Below, one piece after another: positions 35,860-44,593 of a stretch of DNA of 64,000 nt. Within the stretch, counting starts at the first letter, position 1. Each line of letters opens with the position of its first letter. Origin of the DNA: Clostridiaceae bacterium (lineage in GTDB: Bacteria; Bacillota; Clostridia; Oscillospirales; Acutalibacteraceae); assembly GCA_021769555.1 (NCBI GenBank), contig JAETSR010000010.1:1-64000 (forward strand), written 5' to 3'. The notes under the pieces were generated by a model. That model worked only from the letters and a program-made list of their open reading frames with translations. It had not been told where the DNA came from and searched no databases. The position numbers were made by a program, and so were the translations under genes.

Positions 35860-36498
35860 ATGAAAAAAATATTTATCTACGGCGAACGTGAGAAACGGCT
35901 GAATTATGTCGAGGCTTTAGAGGCATGCGGCGCGCAGGCTCTGGTGTCCATGGATGTACGCGATGCAGACGTCTGTGACGCCCTGCTCCTGCCGGGAGGC
36001 GCCGACATGGACCCCAGTCTCTACGGCGAGGATAACCTTGGCAGCCGCGGAATAGACCGCGGCCTGGACTTAACCGAGCTTGATTTAATCAAGGCTTTCG
36101 ACGGCTGCCCTATACTCGGCATTTGCCGGGGAATGCAGGTGCTTAATGTGGCCTTCGGCGGCACCCTAATACAGGACCTTCCTACTGCCGCTGCCCACCG
36201 CTGGCAGGAGCCTGAGGGGGACCAGGTACATATGGTTTTTGTGCCAAAGGACAGCTTTCTTTTCGGGCTGTACGGCGAGGGCTTTTCTGTCAACAGCGCC
36301 CACCATCAGGGGGTGGCAAGGCTTGGCGGCGGCTTCAAAGCAGCAGCCATAGCTGAAGACGGCGGTATCGAGGCTATACAGTGGCCTGAGAAGCGTATAT
36401 ATGCCGTCCAGTGGCACCCTGAACGCCTTACACAGAGGCATAAGCGCGCGGACGCTGTGGATGGCGAGGCAGTGTTCAGGTTCTTTCTGAGGCAGTAA
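35860..36498 (+). CDS. Gamma-glutamyl hydrolase-like class I glutamine amidotransferase (peptidase C26)
   Basis: 212 residues. LLPGGADMDPSLYGE, ILGICRGMQVLNVAFGGTLIQDL (nucleophile Cys), VNSAHHQGV and AVQWHPER (catalytic His, followed by Glu is replaced here by ER after P) place it in the PuuD/peptidase C26 group, which cleaves gamma-glutamyl bonds such as in gamma-glutamyl-GABA. The true substrate is not known. The ATG at 35860 follows AAAGGAGCG; a start at 35764 has no site. Confidence 0.85.
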   Translation: MKKIFIYGEREKRLNYVEALEACGAQALVSMDVRDADVCDALLLPGGADMDPSLYGEDNLGSRGIDRGLDLTELDLIKAFDGCPILGICRGMQVLNVAFGGTLIQDLPTAAAHRWQEPEGDQVHMVFVPKDSFLFGLYGEGFSVNSAHHQGVARLGGGFKAAAIAEDGGIEAIQWPEKRIYAVQWHPERLTQRHKRADAVDGEAVFRFFLRQ

Positions 36499-36511
36499 AT
36501 AATCAAACACA

Positions 36512-36552
36512 AAGACAAGCAGCGGACATTCCTGTAGTCCGCTGCTTGTCTT
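36512..36552. terminator. Hairpin between convergent genes
   Basis: Perfect 16-base arms (36512-36527 and 36537-36552), AAGACAAGCAGCGGAC with its complement, 9-base loop. Flanking T tracts are weak, but position and strength suggest a bidirectional terminator. Confidence 0.75.
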
Positions 36553-36564
36553 GCTTACTAAGCT

Positions 36565-37590
36565 TTATAGATAGAGCTCCATGGGATATGCCATATACCC
36601 GCTTGGCTCCAGCTGGTCGGCCGTTACATACCCTGCAGGAGCATGCAGCAGCGACGGGAGGCGGTTGACTACCGTTGCGCAGGTGTGCTCCACTGTAGCA
36701 GGCTTTATAACGTGGTACTCTGTGTTTGGCTCGCCTGTGAACCACCAATCACACATATCGCCGTCCTCCGGGCCGTAGACCTTCCCTATCGTCTCCTCCT
36801 CAACGGTTATGCCCTGCAGGGTCTCGATAGTCACCACAGCCGACATGCCAATACATCTGCCGGCCTCAATAGTGCTGCCGAGAGTCTCTGAATAGATATC
36901 CCCGCCGATTATGCAGGGCACGTGCTTCTGAGTTATGGATTTCACAGTGAGCCCAAGCTTATTGCAGATTGCCTCGGCGGCGTTCCAGGCATATGATGGC
37001 TCAAACTCGGCCGGGTGAGCTATCTCCTTTTCAAACTCCTCAGGGGTCAGCCCGCAGCCGTGGGCTTTTGCCAGGGCCAAGCCATATTCGTCCACGTTGT
37101 AGCTGTACGCTCCCTTGATTTTGTCTATCCTATGGCAGCCCCCGGCAGCCATAGCCACCATGTTAATCCAGAAGATATCCTGCATACCGGAACCGGTGAT
37201 TGTACAGCCGGTCTCTTTTGCAAGCGCGTCCAGCCTGTTTATCCGGGCCGCAGCTGTAGTCCAGGGGTATATGGCCTCCTCGCAGGTGGTTATTACGTTT
37301 ATACCCCTTTGCACGCACTTCTCCACATGGTCGTATATGTCGCCGATAAAGCTGAACAGCGTAACTATAGCCACGTCGGCGTCGCACTCGTCCAAAACCT
37401 TGTCCGCATCGCCGGAGATAGTGATGCCTGTCTTTACCCCCAGCTCCGCAAAGTCGCCCACATCCATGCCTATCACTTTTGGGTCAACATCAATTGCCCC
37501 TACGATTTGCGCGCCCTTTTCATAGAGATAGCGCAGGGTGTACTTTGCCATTTTTCCGCAGCCATACTGCACGACCCGAATCTTGTCCAT
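36565..37590 (-). CDS. 2,4-diaminopentanoate dehydrogenase / dihydrodipicolinate reductase-like oxidoreductase
   Basis: 341 residues. N-terminal Rossmann fold ([18 protein letters not shown]) and GAIDVDP followed by a family-typical [12 protein letters not shown] and [13 protein letters not shown]. The best match is the enzyme of anaerobic ornithine degradation that oxidises 2,4-diaminopentanoate (Ord), which is commonly annotated as dihydrodipicolinate reductase N-terminal domain protein. The other ornithine-pathway genes (ornithine aminomutase, thiolase) are not in the window, so the role is uncertain. The ATG at 37590 follows GGAGGC, and this ribosome site can be paired with upstream sequence in a hairpin. 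Confidence 0.75.
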   Translation of the reverse strand: MDKIRVVQYGCGKMAKYTLRYLYEKGAQIVGAIDVDPKVIGMDVGDFAELGVKTGITISGDADKVLDECDADVAIVTLFSFIGDIYDHVEKCVQRGINVITTCEEAIYPWTTAAARINRLDALAKETGCTITGSGMQDIFWINMVAMAAGGCHRIDKIKGAYSYNVDEYGLALAKAHGCGLTPEEFEKEIAHPAEFEPSYAWNAAEAICNKLGLTVKSITQKHVPCIIGGDIYSETLGSTIEAGRCIGMSAVVTIETLQGITVEEETIGKVYGPEDGDMCDWWFTGEPNTEYHVIKPATVEHTCATVVNRLPSLLHAPAGYVTADQLEPSGYMAYPMELYL

Positions 37591-37595
37591 ACAAA

Positions 37596-37652
37596 AATGC
37601 CTCCAATCGCTGTGATTATGGTTCACAGTATAGTATACCCATCGGAGGCATT
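37596..37652 (-). promoter_or_regulatory. Hairpin that pairs the ribosome site of the dehydrogenase gene
   Basis: On the minus strand AATGCCTCC pairs perfectly with GGAGGCATT, the latter carrying the Shine-Dalgarno sequence; an inner CTGTGA/TCACAG stem lies in the loop. A TTTTT follows, so it may also terminate transcripts coming from the TauE gene. Confidence 0.5.
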
Positions 37653-37666
37653 CTTTATTACATGTA

Positions 37667-38455
37667 TCAAGCTGCCATGCCATACACTATCACATTATAG
37701 ACATTGATACCAATTATCACTAGCATAAGCCCCAAAAGCAGGCGTTCAACAGCCCTGTTGTCCATCTTTTTGCTGAGCGCCGACCCAATCAGTGCCCCGC
37801 CTATCCCACCTGCCGCCATCAGCGCCAGGTGATACCAGACAAATTCAGGTACATTTTGTTGTGTAACGGCGCTTAGAAGGCTTGCTGTCTGGGAGAACAG
37901 GATAATGAAAATTGAATTTTTCGCCGCATCCTTCGCGTCCATTGAGAAGAAAAAGAACAGCAGCGCTACATTCAGCGGACCTCCTCCAATGCCCAGAAAA
38001 GATGAAACCACCCCCAGCGCCAGGCCTACGGCCGCGCATACTGTTATGTTCTCAAGGTGATATGAGGGCAGACTGTCCTTTTTCAGAGTGTATATCCAGA
38101 CCAGCACTGTTGTCACCAGCAGGAGCAGAGACTGTGTAAAGCCCAGCACATTTTCATCCGCGCCGGACTTAACCAGCTCAAACAGCCACTTCCCCAAAAG
38201 CCCGCCGGCTGCCGCTCCAATCGCCAGCGGCGTAGTGGTGCGCAGCCGCAGCATAACGCCGCTGCCCCTGCTTTTCAGCAGCGACACCACCGACATTGCC
38301 AGGACCGTACAGCCTGAGAGAAAGCTGATAGTTGATACCGGCAGGATATGCAGCGCGTCCAGCACCGGCTTAATAATAACTCCGCCGCCATACCCGGCTA
38401 TTGAGCCTACCCCGGAGGCCGCCAGGCACACAATAAACATAATAACCGCGGTCAT
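37667..38455 (-). CDS. TauE/SafE-family (sulfite exporter type) membrane protein
   Basis: 262 residues with about eight membrane segments in two halves. The [15 protein letters not shown] motif in the second half and [16 protein letters not shown] in the first are family hallmarks. Members export sulfite, sulfoacetate or other anions; the substrate here is unknown. It begins 16 bases after pilT ends and has the same direction, so it may be read through from the pilus-like operon or have its own promoter. Confidence 0.88.
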   Translation of the reverse strand: MTAVIMFIVCLAASGVGSIAGYGGGVIIKPVLDALHILPVSTISFLSGCTVLAMSVVSLLKSRGSGVMLRLRTTTPLAIGAAAGGLLGKWLFELVKSGADENVLGFTQSLLLLVTTVLVWIYTLKKDSLPSYHLENITVCAAVGLALGVVSSFLGIGGGPLNVALLFFFFSMDAKDAAKNSIFIILFSQTASLLSAVTQQNVPEFVWYHLALMAAGGIGGALIGSALSKKMDNRAVERLLLGLMLVIIGINVYNVIVYGMAA

Positions 38456-38471
38456 CTACCCTGCCCCTTCC

Positions 38472-39530
38472 CTAAGCCTCCAGCCTTTTGGACATAAGCT
38501 CATAGTTTGCACAGTATACAAGCGCTGTCTCCCTTGTGATTTTCCCCTGCCGATACAGCTGCAGCAGGCTGCCGTCCATTGTGCACATGCCCTCTCTTGC
38601 GCCGGACATCATCACTGAATCCAGCTGGTGGAGCTTATCCTCACGAATCATATTCTGCACGGCGTTATTCGACTTCATTATCTCAAATACCGGTATCAGC
38701 CTTCCGTCAACCCCGGGCACAAGCTGCTGGCAGACAACTCCCCTGAGAAGCTGGGCCAGCTGTATCTTTACCTGCTGCTGCTGGCTTGCGGGGAATACGT
38801 CGATTATCCTGGTGATTGTGTTGGCAACGCTGCCCGTATGCAAGGTGCTGAACATCAAAAGGCCGGTCTCTGTAGCCGTGATAGCAGCTGAAATAGTGTC
38901 GTAATCCCGCATTTCTCCCAGCAGGATAACGTCCGGGCTCTCCCTTAGCGCAGAGCGGAGAGCGTCAGGGTACCCCGGCGTGTCAATAGATATCTCCCGC
39001 TGGGTGACAATGGCCTTCTCATGCCTGTGGACATATTCTATGGGGTCTTCCATGGTAATAATATGACAGTCTCTGCTCTGGTTTATGCGGTGTATCATAC
39101 ACGCCAAGGTGGTGGATTTTCCTGTGCCCACCGCTCCTGTCACCAGGACCATGCCCTTCTGGTTCTCCGTCAGCGACAGGACTTCCTCCGGTATGTTCAG
39201 CTGCTCCGGGTCCGGCAGGCCGAACCTTATGAGCCTGATGACCGCCGCCATTGAGCCGCGCTGCCTGAACACATTCACGCGGAACCGCCCCATGCCCCGC
39301 ACGGCAAAGGAAAAATCATCGTCCTTTCCCTGGACAAGGCGGGTCTTCTCTCGGCCGCTGAAACGATATATCTGGTCTATCAGCGATTGTGTGTGCTCCG
39401 GCATCAGAATACCCTCGCCTATTCTCTGCTGGCGCCCCTTGCACTTTAGTGTGACAGGAAGTCCTGCCACCAGAAAGATATCAGACGCGCTCCACTCCAT
39501 CGCCCGTACCAAAACATCCTGAATATCCAT
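38472..39530 (-). CDS. pilT: PilT-like twitching/retraction ATPase
   Basis: 352 residues. Walker A GAVGTGKSTT (132-141; usual form GPTGSGKST), ITMEDPIEYVH (Asp box), RESPDVILLGEMRD (Walker B) and ATETGLLMFSTLHT (His box), then the PilT-type C terminus with a helix AVQNMIREDKLHQLDSVM and a MCTMDGSLLQLYRQGKIT stretch. PilT drives depolymerisation of type IV pili. No extension ATPase (PilB/GspE) or prepilin peptidase gene is adjacent, which is odd: this ATPase may act with a distant partner or power the local system alone. The start at 39530 follows AGAGAGG. Confidence 0.9.
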   Translation of the reverse strand: MDIQDVLVRAMEWSASDIFLVAGLPVTLKCKGRQQRIGEGILMPEHTQSLIDQIYRFSGREKTRLVQGKDDDFSFAVRGMGRFRVNVFRQRGSMAAVIRLIRFGLPDPEQLNIPEEVLSLTENQKGMVLVTGAVGTGKSTTLACMIHRINQSRDCHIITMEDPIEYVHRHEKAIVTQREISIDTPGYPDALRSALRESPDVILLGEMRDYDTISAAITATETGLLMFSTLHTGSVANTITRIIDVFPASQQQQVKIQLAQLLRGVVCQQLVPGVDGRLIPVFEIMKSNNAVQNMIREDKLHQLDSVMMSGAREGMCTMDGSLLQLYRQGKITRETALVYCANYELMSKRLEA

Positions 39531-39552
39531 TTTATTGACCTCTCTCCTTTGG

Positions 39553-39942
39553 TTACTCGCCGCTCCACAGGCCGCCAATCTCCTCTTGCGGCTCCCAGTT
39601 CTCCTGAATAAACTGCCAGCTCACTATCTCGTACTTGCCTCTCCTTTGAATTATCCCGATATGAAGACTTAATCCGTCCTCTCGCAGAACTTTCCTGCCA
39701 ACGCCTTCTTCGTCTCTGTCCAAATCATCCCAGACAGAGGGCTCCTGCGTAATCTGCTGCAAAAAGGCCTGGCCCTGGGTTTCCAAAGCATACCTGGCTT
39801 CAACTGAGTCGGCATACCGCCTTGCCATGCTCAAATCACCCCTGGCGGTGGTAACTGCCAGCAGGCCAAGCACCGTCATACATATAACTATTACGGTCAG
39901 CAGCAGGGCCAGCGGGCCCAGACGTACAGATACCTGTCTCAT
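39553..39942 (-). CDS. Small pilin-like/pseudopilin membrane protein
   Basis: 129 residues with one N-terminal membrane helix (about 9-30) and a helical stretch (MARRYADSVEARYALETQGQ) like the stalk helix of pseudopilins. The Glu found at position 5 of ordinary pilins is lacking, as in the tip pseudopilin GspK; the C-terminal part is short. No named family is recognised. It starts one base after the upstream gene's stop and ends 22 bases before pilT, so it belongs to the same operon. Function inferred only from context. Confidence 0.55.
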   Translation of the reverse strand: MRQVSVRLGPLALLLTVIVICMTVLGLLAVTTARGDLSMARRYADSVEARYALETQGQAFLQQITQEPSVWDDLDRDEEGVGRKVLREDGLSLHIGIIQRRGKYEIVSWQFIQENWEPQEEIGGLWSGE

Positions 39943-40374
39943 TCAGCCTCCCCCTTGCCCAGAAAAAACAGCTGTCTTCAGGCTGTAGACCGGCTCGCCG
40001 TCCTGCCAGGCCACGCTGATGTCATAGCTTAATAATCCCTCACGCTCTGTCCATGTAATCACCATAGTATATCCCCCGTCAGGGTCCGGCTCCATACTGC
40101 TGTTATACCTTGCTACCATTTTCTGCATTTCCAGGTGGCACGCCGCGCTGTCGCCGCCCAGCAGGTCCACCATTTCGCCCCGGTCGCTGGTTCCCGCCAC
40201 TATCTCCGCAGCGTTTTCAGCAAGGCGTACCGCCGTAGTCAGAGTTTTGGCTTGGGAGCTCTGTTCCTTCGCTGTCGTGAACACATCTGCAAGCACCAAA
40301 ACAACGCCGGTAAGCACCGCCACCAGCAGTATCATCTCCATATAAAACGCCGTTGTTCTATGCCTATCCCTCAT
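39943..40374 (-). CDS. Small pilin-like membrane protein
   Basis: 143 residues. The N terminus RTTAFYMEMILLVAVLTG resembles a type III prepilin leader with Thr in place of the usual Gly before the cut and Glu at position 5 of the mature form. The hydrophobic helix is followed by a polar stalk (LTTAVRLAENAAEIVAG) and a small C-terminal beta region. It overlaps the upstream gene by 11 bases. I treat it as a possible minor pilin of the PilT/GspF-like system; there is no closer match. Confidence 0.55.
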   Translation of the reverse strand: MRDRHRTTAFYMEMILLVAVLTGVVLVLADVFTTAKEQSSQAKTLTTAVRLAENAAEIVAGTSDRGEMVDLLGGDSAACHLEMQKMVARYNSSMEPDPDGGYTMVITWTEREGLLSYDISVAWQDGEPVYSLKTAVFSGQGGG

Positions 40375-40828
40375 ATTCCGCCCCCGATTTTAGGGTAAAG
40401 ACTACGCTGCCCGCGTCAGTATAAACTATGAATGTGCGTTTCCCGTTCTTTTTGACCCGGAAAATATCAGTATCACCAATCACTGCCGCACTGCCGGGGG
40501 CCAGCGGTGAATCCGCGGGAGCATAATCCTCCAGCAGCTTTCCGTCCCTCTGGTACACCCGCACTGCATAGCCGCTTTCAGCGTCCGCGAAGCTCAGCAC
40601 CTGGCCCGCATCGTCCTCATACAGCGTGACCGCGTCCTTGACGTCAGCATTCTTCGCCCTGGTTGAAAAATAGCTCAGCAGCAGCCGGTTCTGTCCGTTT
40701 GCCGCCTGGACCTCCACGGCCTCACAGTATATCCCCGCGCCAAATATTGTCAGAAAGAGAAACGCTATCAAAAACAGCGCCTCCACCGCAAGAGTAAAAA
40801 GCATAACCGGCAGACGCCTGCTCTTCAA
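40364..40828 (-). CDS. DUF4860-like membrane protein
   Basis: 154 residues with one N-terminal membrane helix and a predicted beta-rich outer domain (ESGYAVRVYQRDGKLL, KNGKRTFIVYTD). From memory it fits DUF4860, a family seen in clostridial pilus-like clusters; I could not confirm this. The start is a TTG five bases after GGGGGAGG. Lies in the middle of the type IV-like gene set, so a structural or assembly role is likely. Confidence 0.55.
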   Translation of the reverse strand: MKSRRLPVMLFTLAVEALFLIAFLFLTIFGAGIYCEAVEVQAANGQNRLLLSYFSTRAKNADVKDAVTLYEDDAGQVLSFADAESGYAVRVYQRDGKLLEDYAPADSPLAPGSAAVIGDTDIFRVKKNGKRTFIVYTDAGSVVFTLKSGAEYEG

Positions 40829-40841
40829 AAGAACCTCCCCC

Positions 40842-41165
40842 TTATCCCGGCTTCCTGATAACCGTCACATCAGGCGGCAGATTGGAAGCAAACACCTCAT
40901 AGGTCACGTAGTAATCATCACTGTTTATTTGCAGCCCATAATTTTCCTCAAGATACGCAAGCCCGGGCGGGTACATGCCCTCCACAACATAGCACTGCAA
41001 GGCGGCATTCTGTACTGCCGCTCTAAGCGCCCGGGCGCCATCCTTCGCCGAATTTCGCCCGGAGCCTCCGGCAGCGAGCCAGAATCCATATACAAGCAGT
41101 ACCGCTGTCAGTATGGCGGCCAGGAAAACAGGCCAGCGCCGCCCATGCTTTTTATCAGTATACAT
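40842..41165 (-). CDS. GspG-like minor pilin candidate
   Basis: 107 residues. One membrane helix (about 11-32) then AVQNAALQCYVVEGMYPPGL, which resembles the 'amphipathic helix then YP' region of major pseudopilins. There is no canonical prepilin leader (no GFTLxE). It follows the GspF-like gene by nine bases. The resemblance is local and the call is moderate. Confidence 0.55.
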   Translation of the reverse strand: MYTDKKHGRRWPVFLAAILTAVLLVYGFWLAAGGSGRNSAKDGARALRAAVQNAALQCYVVEGMYPPGLAYLEENYGLQINSDDYYVTYEVFASNLPPDVTVIRKPG

Positions 41166-41174
41166 TCTGCACCC

Positions 41175-42227
41175 CTAACCGATAGAGTTCATTATGCCGA
41201 GCAGGGGCAGCATAACGCTGAGCAGGGAAACGCCCACAGTCAGAAGAAGCACCCCCGAAAGCAATGGGTCCACGATACCTACAAGCCGGTCTGTAAGCGT
41301 GGTGCAGTGCTCCTCCAGCAGGTCCGTCATCCTCCGGAGCACAGCCTCAGTCCTTCCGCTTCGCTCCCCGGCCAGCAGTATGCGCCCGTATACCGGCTCA
41401 AACAGGCCTTCGTCATATGCAGCATGGGCAAAGCTGTGTCCTGCCCTCAGATGGGCCATGCAGCGGAGCAGCTTCTCCTCGACCGGCCTGCAGCCCGCCA
41501 TTTTTATGCTCTCCTCCATTGCGGCGTCCTGTACGGCTCCACTGGACAGATATGTCACGAACGCGCCCATAAAGCGGTAGAGGCCCAGCTCCCTCAGTAT
41601 GTCTCCGCACAGCGGCAGCCTCTGAAGCAGATTTTCCAGCGCCGGCCTGTGGCTGCTTTTCCATAAAATTCTGCCAATCACCAAAACCAGAGCCAGCAGT
41701 AGCATGAGCCCAAGAGCTGCCCAGCAGAAGCCATAGGCCCAGCTTATGTACCCATATGAGGACGCCGCAAGGCTCCCCGTCACCCTCTCATAGACCTCTG
41801 TAAATGCCGGGAGCACCAGCGCCAGCATAAGGGCCAGCACCGCGATTATCATTGCCAGCATTACCGCCGGGTAGGTGAGCGCGCTCCTCAGCTTATCGCC
41901 CATGGTCTCCTCATTGAGATAGTATTTGCTCAGACGGAACAGCACCGCTTCCAGGCGCCCGGACTCTTCGCCGGCAGCTATCATATTTACCGCATACGCC
42001 GGGAAAGCCCCGCAGGACTTCATGGCTTCGGCAAGCCTTTGTCCCAAGTCCAGCTCCGCCTGCATTGCCGTAAGAGCGTCTTCCAGAACCCCGCCCTTGC
42101 CGTCGCTCTGCCTCAATAGGGATACCGCTTCATCAGGCTGTATGCCCGACTGTATCATCATCGCCATGCTCTCGCAAAAGGCGCTGACCCCAAGAGCGTC
42201 CAGCCTTCGGCCTCTGTTTTTTTCCAT
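41175..42227 (-). CDS. Type II secretion/type IV pilus platform protein (GspF/PilC)
   Basis: 350 residues with two GspF domains, each ending in hydrophobic segments (about 115-140, 165-190 and 320-345). Typical stretches are ESMAMMIQSGIQPDEAVSLL, AVNMIAAGEESGRLEAVLFRLS and, in the second half, RILLAGERSGRTEAVLRRMTDLLEEH. It is the inner-membrane platform that the ATPase turns. Start follows GGTGGAG. It heads the type IV-like part of the locus after the transglutaminase-like gene. Confidence 0.9.
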   Translation of the reverse strand: MEKNRGRRLDALGVSAFCESMAMMIQSGIQPDEAVSLLRQSDGKGGVLEDALTAMQAELDLGQRLAEAMKSCGAFPAYAVNMIAAGEESGRLEAVLFRLSKYYLNEETMGDKLRSALTYPAVMLAMIIAVLALMLALVLPAFTEVYERVTGSLAASSYGYISWAYGFCWAALGLMLLLALVLVIGRILWKSSHRPALENLLQRLPLCGDILRELGLYRFMGAFVTYLSSGAVQDAAMEESIKMAGCRPVEEKLLRCMAHLRAGHSFAHAAYDEGLFEPVYGRILLAGERSGRTEAVLRRMTDLLEEHCTTLTDRLVGIVDPLLSGVLLLTVGVSLLSVMLPLLGIMNSIG

Positions 42228-42241
42228 ATCTCCACCCGCCT

Positions 42242-43240
42242 TCAGTAAAAATACAAATCTGTATAGTTCGTTCCGTCTCCTATAAACTGTGAATCCGCGC
42301 CGTTTGCGGCAAAAGTCATGTCAAGGCGGCTCCAGCTGTTGGACTCAACCTCATACTCTACAGTTACCCATCCGCTCTCCTTTGTGTAAAACATGTTCCA
42401 GGCGTGATAGAGGCCGCCCGGCTGTACATTGCCTAAAACCATCTTGGTGGGTATTCCCTGGCTTCTGAGCATAGCCGCCGCAAGACTAGCGTAGTCAAAG
42501 CAGATACCCTTTCCGGTGGAGAGCGTATCGTCCGGCCGGGGCAGGTAGCCTTTTTTCACCGTGACAGCCTTCTCCTTGTCGTAGGACACGTTCGCACAGA
42601 TATAGTCAAACACCGACTCCACCACCCCCAGCTCGTCCGGTTGCCTGGACGCAAGCTCCCCCGCCAGCTTCACGCACTGGGAGTCTTCGTTATAGTCCAC
42701 GTACTGGCTTGGGCGAAGAAAGGGCTGGAACTCGTCTTCCAGCTGGACCGAGGCCTCCGTGGAGTAGAGCTCGGCATATTTTTGCCCCGCCGTATTTTTC
42801 AGAGCGCGGAATACATAGGTCCCGTCTCCGCATTGCAGCGGATATATTGCGGGGGTGCCGTCTGAGGGGAGGTCATAGTTATATATCTGCTCACCCATTT
42901 CAACGCGAAACTTCATGCGGCTGTCACTGTTTGCAGCCGCCGCCACATAGCCTTTGCTCAGGCCTGACAAATCAATCAGCACACCGTTTTCACCCTGGGC
43001 GGCGCTTGGGTCAAAATCAGCCCGGGCGAACTCAGGGGCCTGATAAGGCGTAAAGTCAGCCGGGACCGGCGAGGGCGCCGGGGTGCTCGTCTCCGATTGG
43101 GATGAGTACGCACTCGAGAAATCCGCTTTGCTTGAGGGAGGCGGCGTCTCCTCTATGGGAATATCCGTGTGGCCCTGTATGCAGCCTCCAAGGCATAACA
43201 GCAGAAACAGGGTGGACCACAGCTTTATAATACGTGCCAT
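42242..43240 (-). CDS. Lipoprotein with transglutaminase-like domain
   Basis: 332 residues. The signal peptide ends in LLLCLGGC, a lipobox, so the mature protein is lipid-anchored outside. After a Ser/Pro/Thr-rich linker, a transglutaminase-like domain in the C-terminal half shows KGICFDYASLAAAML (Cys), YHAWNMFY (His) and an Asp in SRLDMTFAA. This Cys-His-Asp triad could form isopeptide bonds or cleave peptides; microbial members include protein cross-linkers and peptidases. Position between sortase B and the GspF-like gene suggests work on surface proteins. ATG at 43240 follows GGGAGGGCGG. Confidence 0.88.
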   Translation of the reverse strand: MARIIKLWSTLFLLLCLGGCIQGHTDIPIEETPPPSSKADFSSAYSSQSETSTPAPSPVPADFTPYQAPEFARADFDPSAAQGENGVLIDLSGLSKGYVAAAANSDSRMKFRVEMGEQIYNYDLPSDGTPAIYPLQCGDGTYVFRALKNTAGQKYAELYSTEASVQLEDEFQPFLRPSQYVDYNEDSQCVKLAGELASRQPDELGVVESVFDYICANVSYDKEKAVTVKKGYLPRPDDTLSTGKGICFDYASLAAAMLRSQGIPTKMVLGNVQPGGLYHAWNMFYTKESGWVTVEYEVESNSWSRLDMTFAANGADSQFIGDGTNYTDLYFY

Positions 43241-43253
43241 GACGCCGCCCTCC

Positions 43254-44042
43254 CTACTGCATATCCACTTGTTCCAGTCTGCCGTGCAAGACATACCTGG
43301 CCTCTTCAAAATCATAGGCACAGGTGGAAAGCACGACGTAACGCCCATCCGCCTCTAAAATTTCATCGGAGGTAAAGTCAGAGCTTTTCTGACACCTGTC
43401 AAGATAGGCGGTAAACTCATCGCCGGGCCCGCGGAATATAGTATATGTCTCCGAATAGGCCGAGGTGGTATAGCCGCTGAACAGCCTGATTCTGAAATCC
43501 GCCTCCGGCGTCAGCAGCCACATCACCGGGTGTTCCTCATAGAACTCCTGGCTCTTCCATGACTCCAGCCCGCCAAACATGGAGCCGTCCCTCATGCTGT
43601 GGCCGTAAATAATAAAATTATAATCAGCAAAGCCCGGAGTACACTGAGCGTCTACGAAAATCGCGCCGCTCTGGTCCTCCGCGCCGGTATATGAGTGGTG
43701 CAGATAGAAGTCATTGTCGCTCCCCTGCATCACCGGGTAATCTATGGACGTTCCCTCGCAATAGAGCCAGGCAGCTGCTTGGGGATTATCCTCCTGCAGC
43801 TGCTCAAAGTCTACAGATATAGGCGGCCGCTCCGATATGTCTCCCGGAGCTTCACCCAAAACCACAGCCTCAGAGCTGCCTGTACCGCTGCTTTCCTGCT
43901 TCTGCGTATACTCTGCCGCGGCCTCTGCATATCCCTGCCTGCTGGCTCTGTAGTTTCCCTGAATAGCCAGCACCGCTCCTCCTGAACCTAAAAACACAAG
44001 CAGCGCCGCCGCCATAATGATAAGCCTGACCTTTTTTCCCAT
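43254..44042 (-). CDS. srtB: Class B sortase
   Basis: 262 residues. N-terminal signal/anchor helix (about 6-27) and a sortase barrel with catalytic His148 (IIYGHSMRDGSMF), Cys241 (VVLSTCAYDFEEARYVL) and Arg249. The longer spacing around the catalytic Cys and the extra helices place it in class B. Class B enzymes anchor proteins carrying NPQTN-, NPKTG- or related signals; the VVRTGDE motif of the protein at 45594-46337 is the best candidate substrate in this locus. Lies directly after the SipW-type peptidase gene. Confidence 0.9.
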   Translation of the reverse strand: MGKKVRLIIMAAALLVFLGSGGAVLAIQGNYRASRQGYAEAAAEYTQKQESSGTGSSEAVVLGEAPGDISERPPISVDFEQLQEDNPQAAAWLYCEGTSIDYPVMQGSDNDFYLHHSYTGAEDQSGAIFVDAQCTPGFADYNFIIYGHSMRDGSMFGGLESWKSQEFYEEHPVMWLLTPEADFRIRLFSGYTTSAYSETYTIFRGPGDEFTAYLDRCQKSSDFTSDEILEADGRYVVLSTCAYDFEEARYVLHGRLEQVDMQ

Positions 44043-44074
44043 GGGGCCCCCTTCTGCCTACCGCCGCCCGTACC

Positions 44075-44593
44075 CTATGTACCGGCGATAAAAATATCGT
44101 CGTCGTCCCTCCGGCTTCTTATTCTGCCGGCCAGGATGTTAAGCATTGCCCCGCACGCCGCGAAGCATATCATGTATATTTTACCAATATTGGTGGTAAA
44201 AATCAACATGTATTGCCCCATATACGGAAAATGTTTTTCAACGCGGCCGATAAGCCCCTGATAAGGCACCGGATTGACGTCCTCCTTTTCGTTGGCGTCC
44301 CCCTTGGTGATAATCTCGCCCTCAAGCTTCTTATTCTGCACGACCCGGTGGGTCACCACCGAGTCGCCGCTCTGGAAAGCGATAATCTCTCCCTCTGCAA
44401 CATCCTCCGGCTGGGCCGGCCCCACGACAATAAGGCTTCCCACAGGTATCTCAGGCTCCATGCTGCCGCTGACCACATTGTACATCTCATATCCGAACAG
44501 CTTCGGCACTGTCAATATAAGGCTCATGCCAATAACTGCCAGCAGGATAAGCACGCCAAAGATATTGCATAACGCCGCAGCCAGCCTTCTCAT
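44075..44593 (-). CDS. sipW: SipW-type signal peptidase I (ER/archaeal type)
   Basis: 172 residues. Ser44 in the VSGSMEPEIPVGS box and His82 in VVTHRVVQ (where bacterial LepB has Lys) give the Ser/His pair of SipW-type enzymes. GDANEKEDVNPV is the conserved C-terminal loop. Membrane helices lie at about 7-30 and 130-155. It removes signal peptides from a few specific substrates such as TasA in Bacillus. Start overlaps the preceding gene by four bases; the neighbouring secreted proteins at 45594-47651 are its likely substrates. Confidence 0.92.
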   Translation of the reverse strand: MRRLAAALCNIFGVLILLAVIGMSLILTVPKLFGYEMYNVVSGSMEPEIPVGSLIVVGPAQPEDVAEGEIIAFQSGDSVVTHRVVQNKKLEGEIITKGDANEKEDVNPVPYQGLIGRVEKHFPYMGQYMLIFTTNIGKIYMICFAACGAMLNILAGRIRSRRDDDDIFIAGT

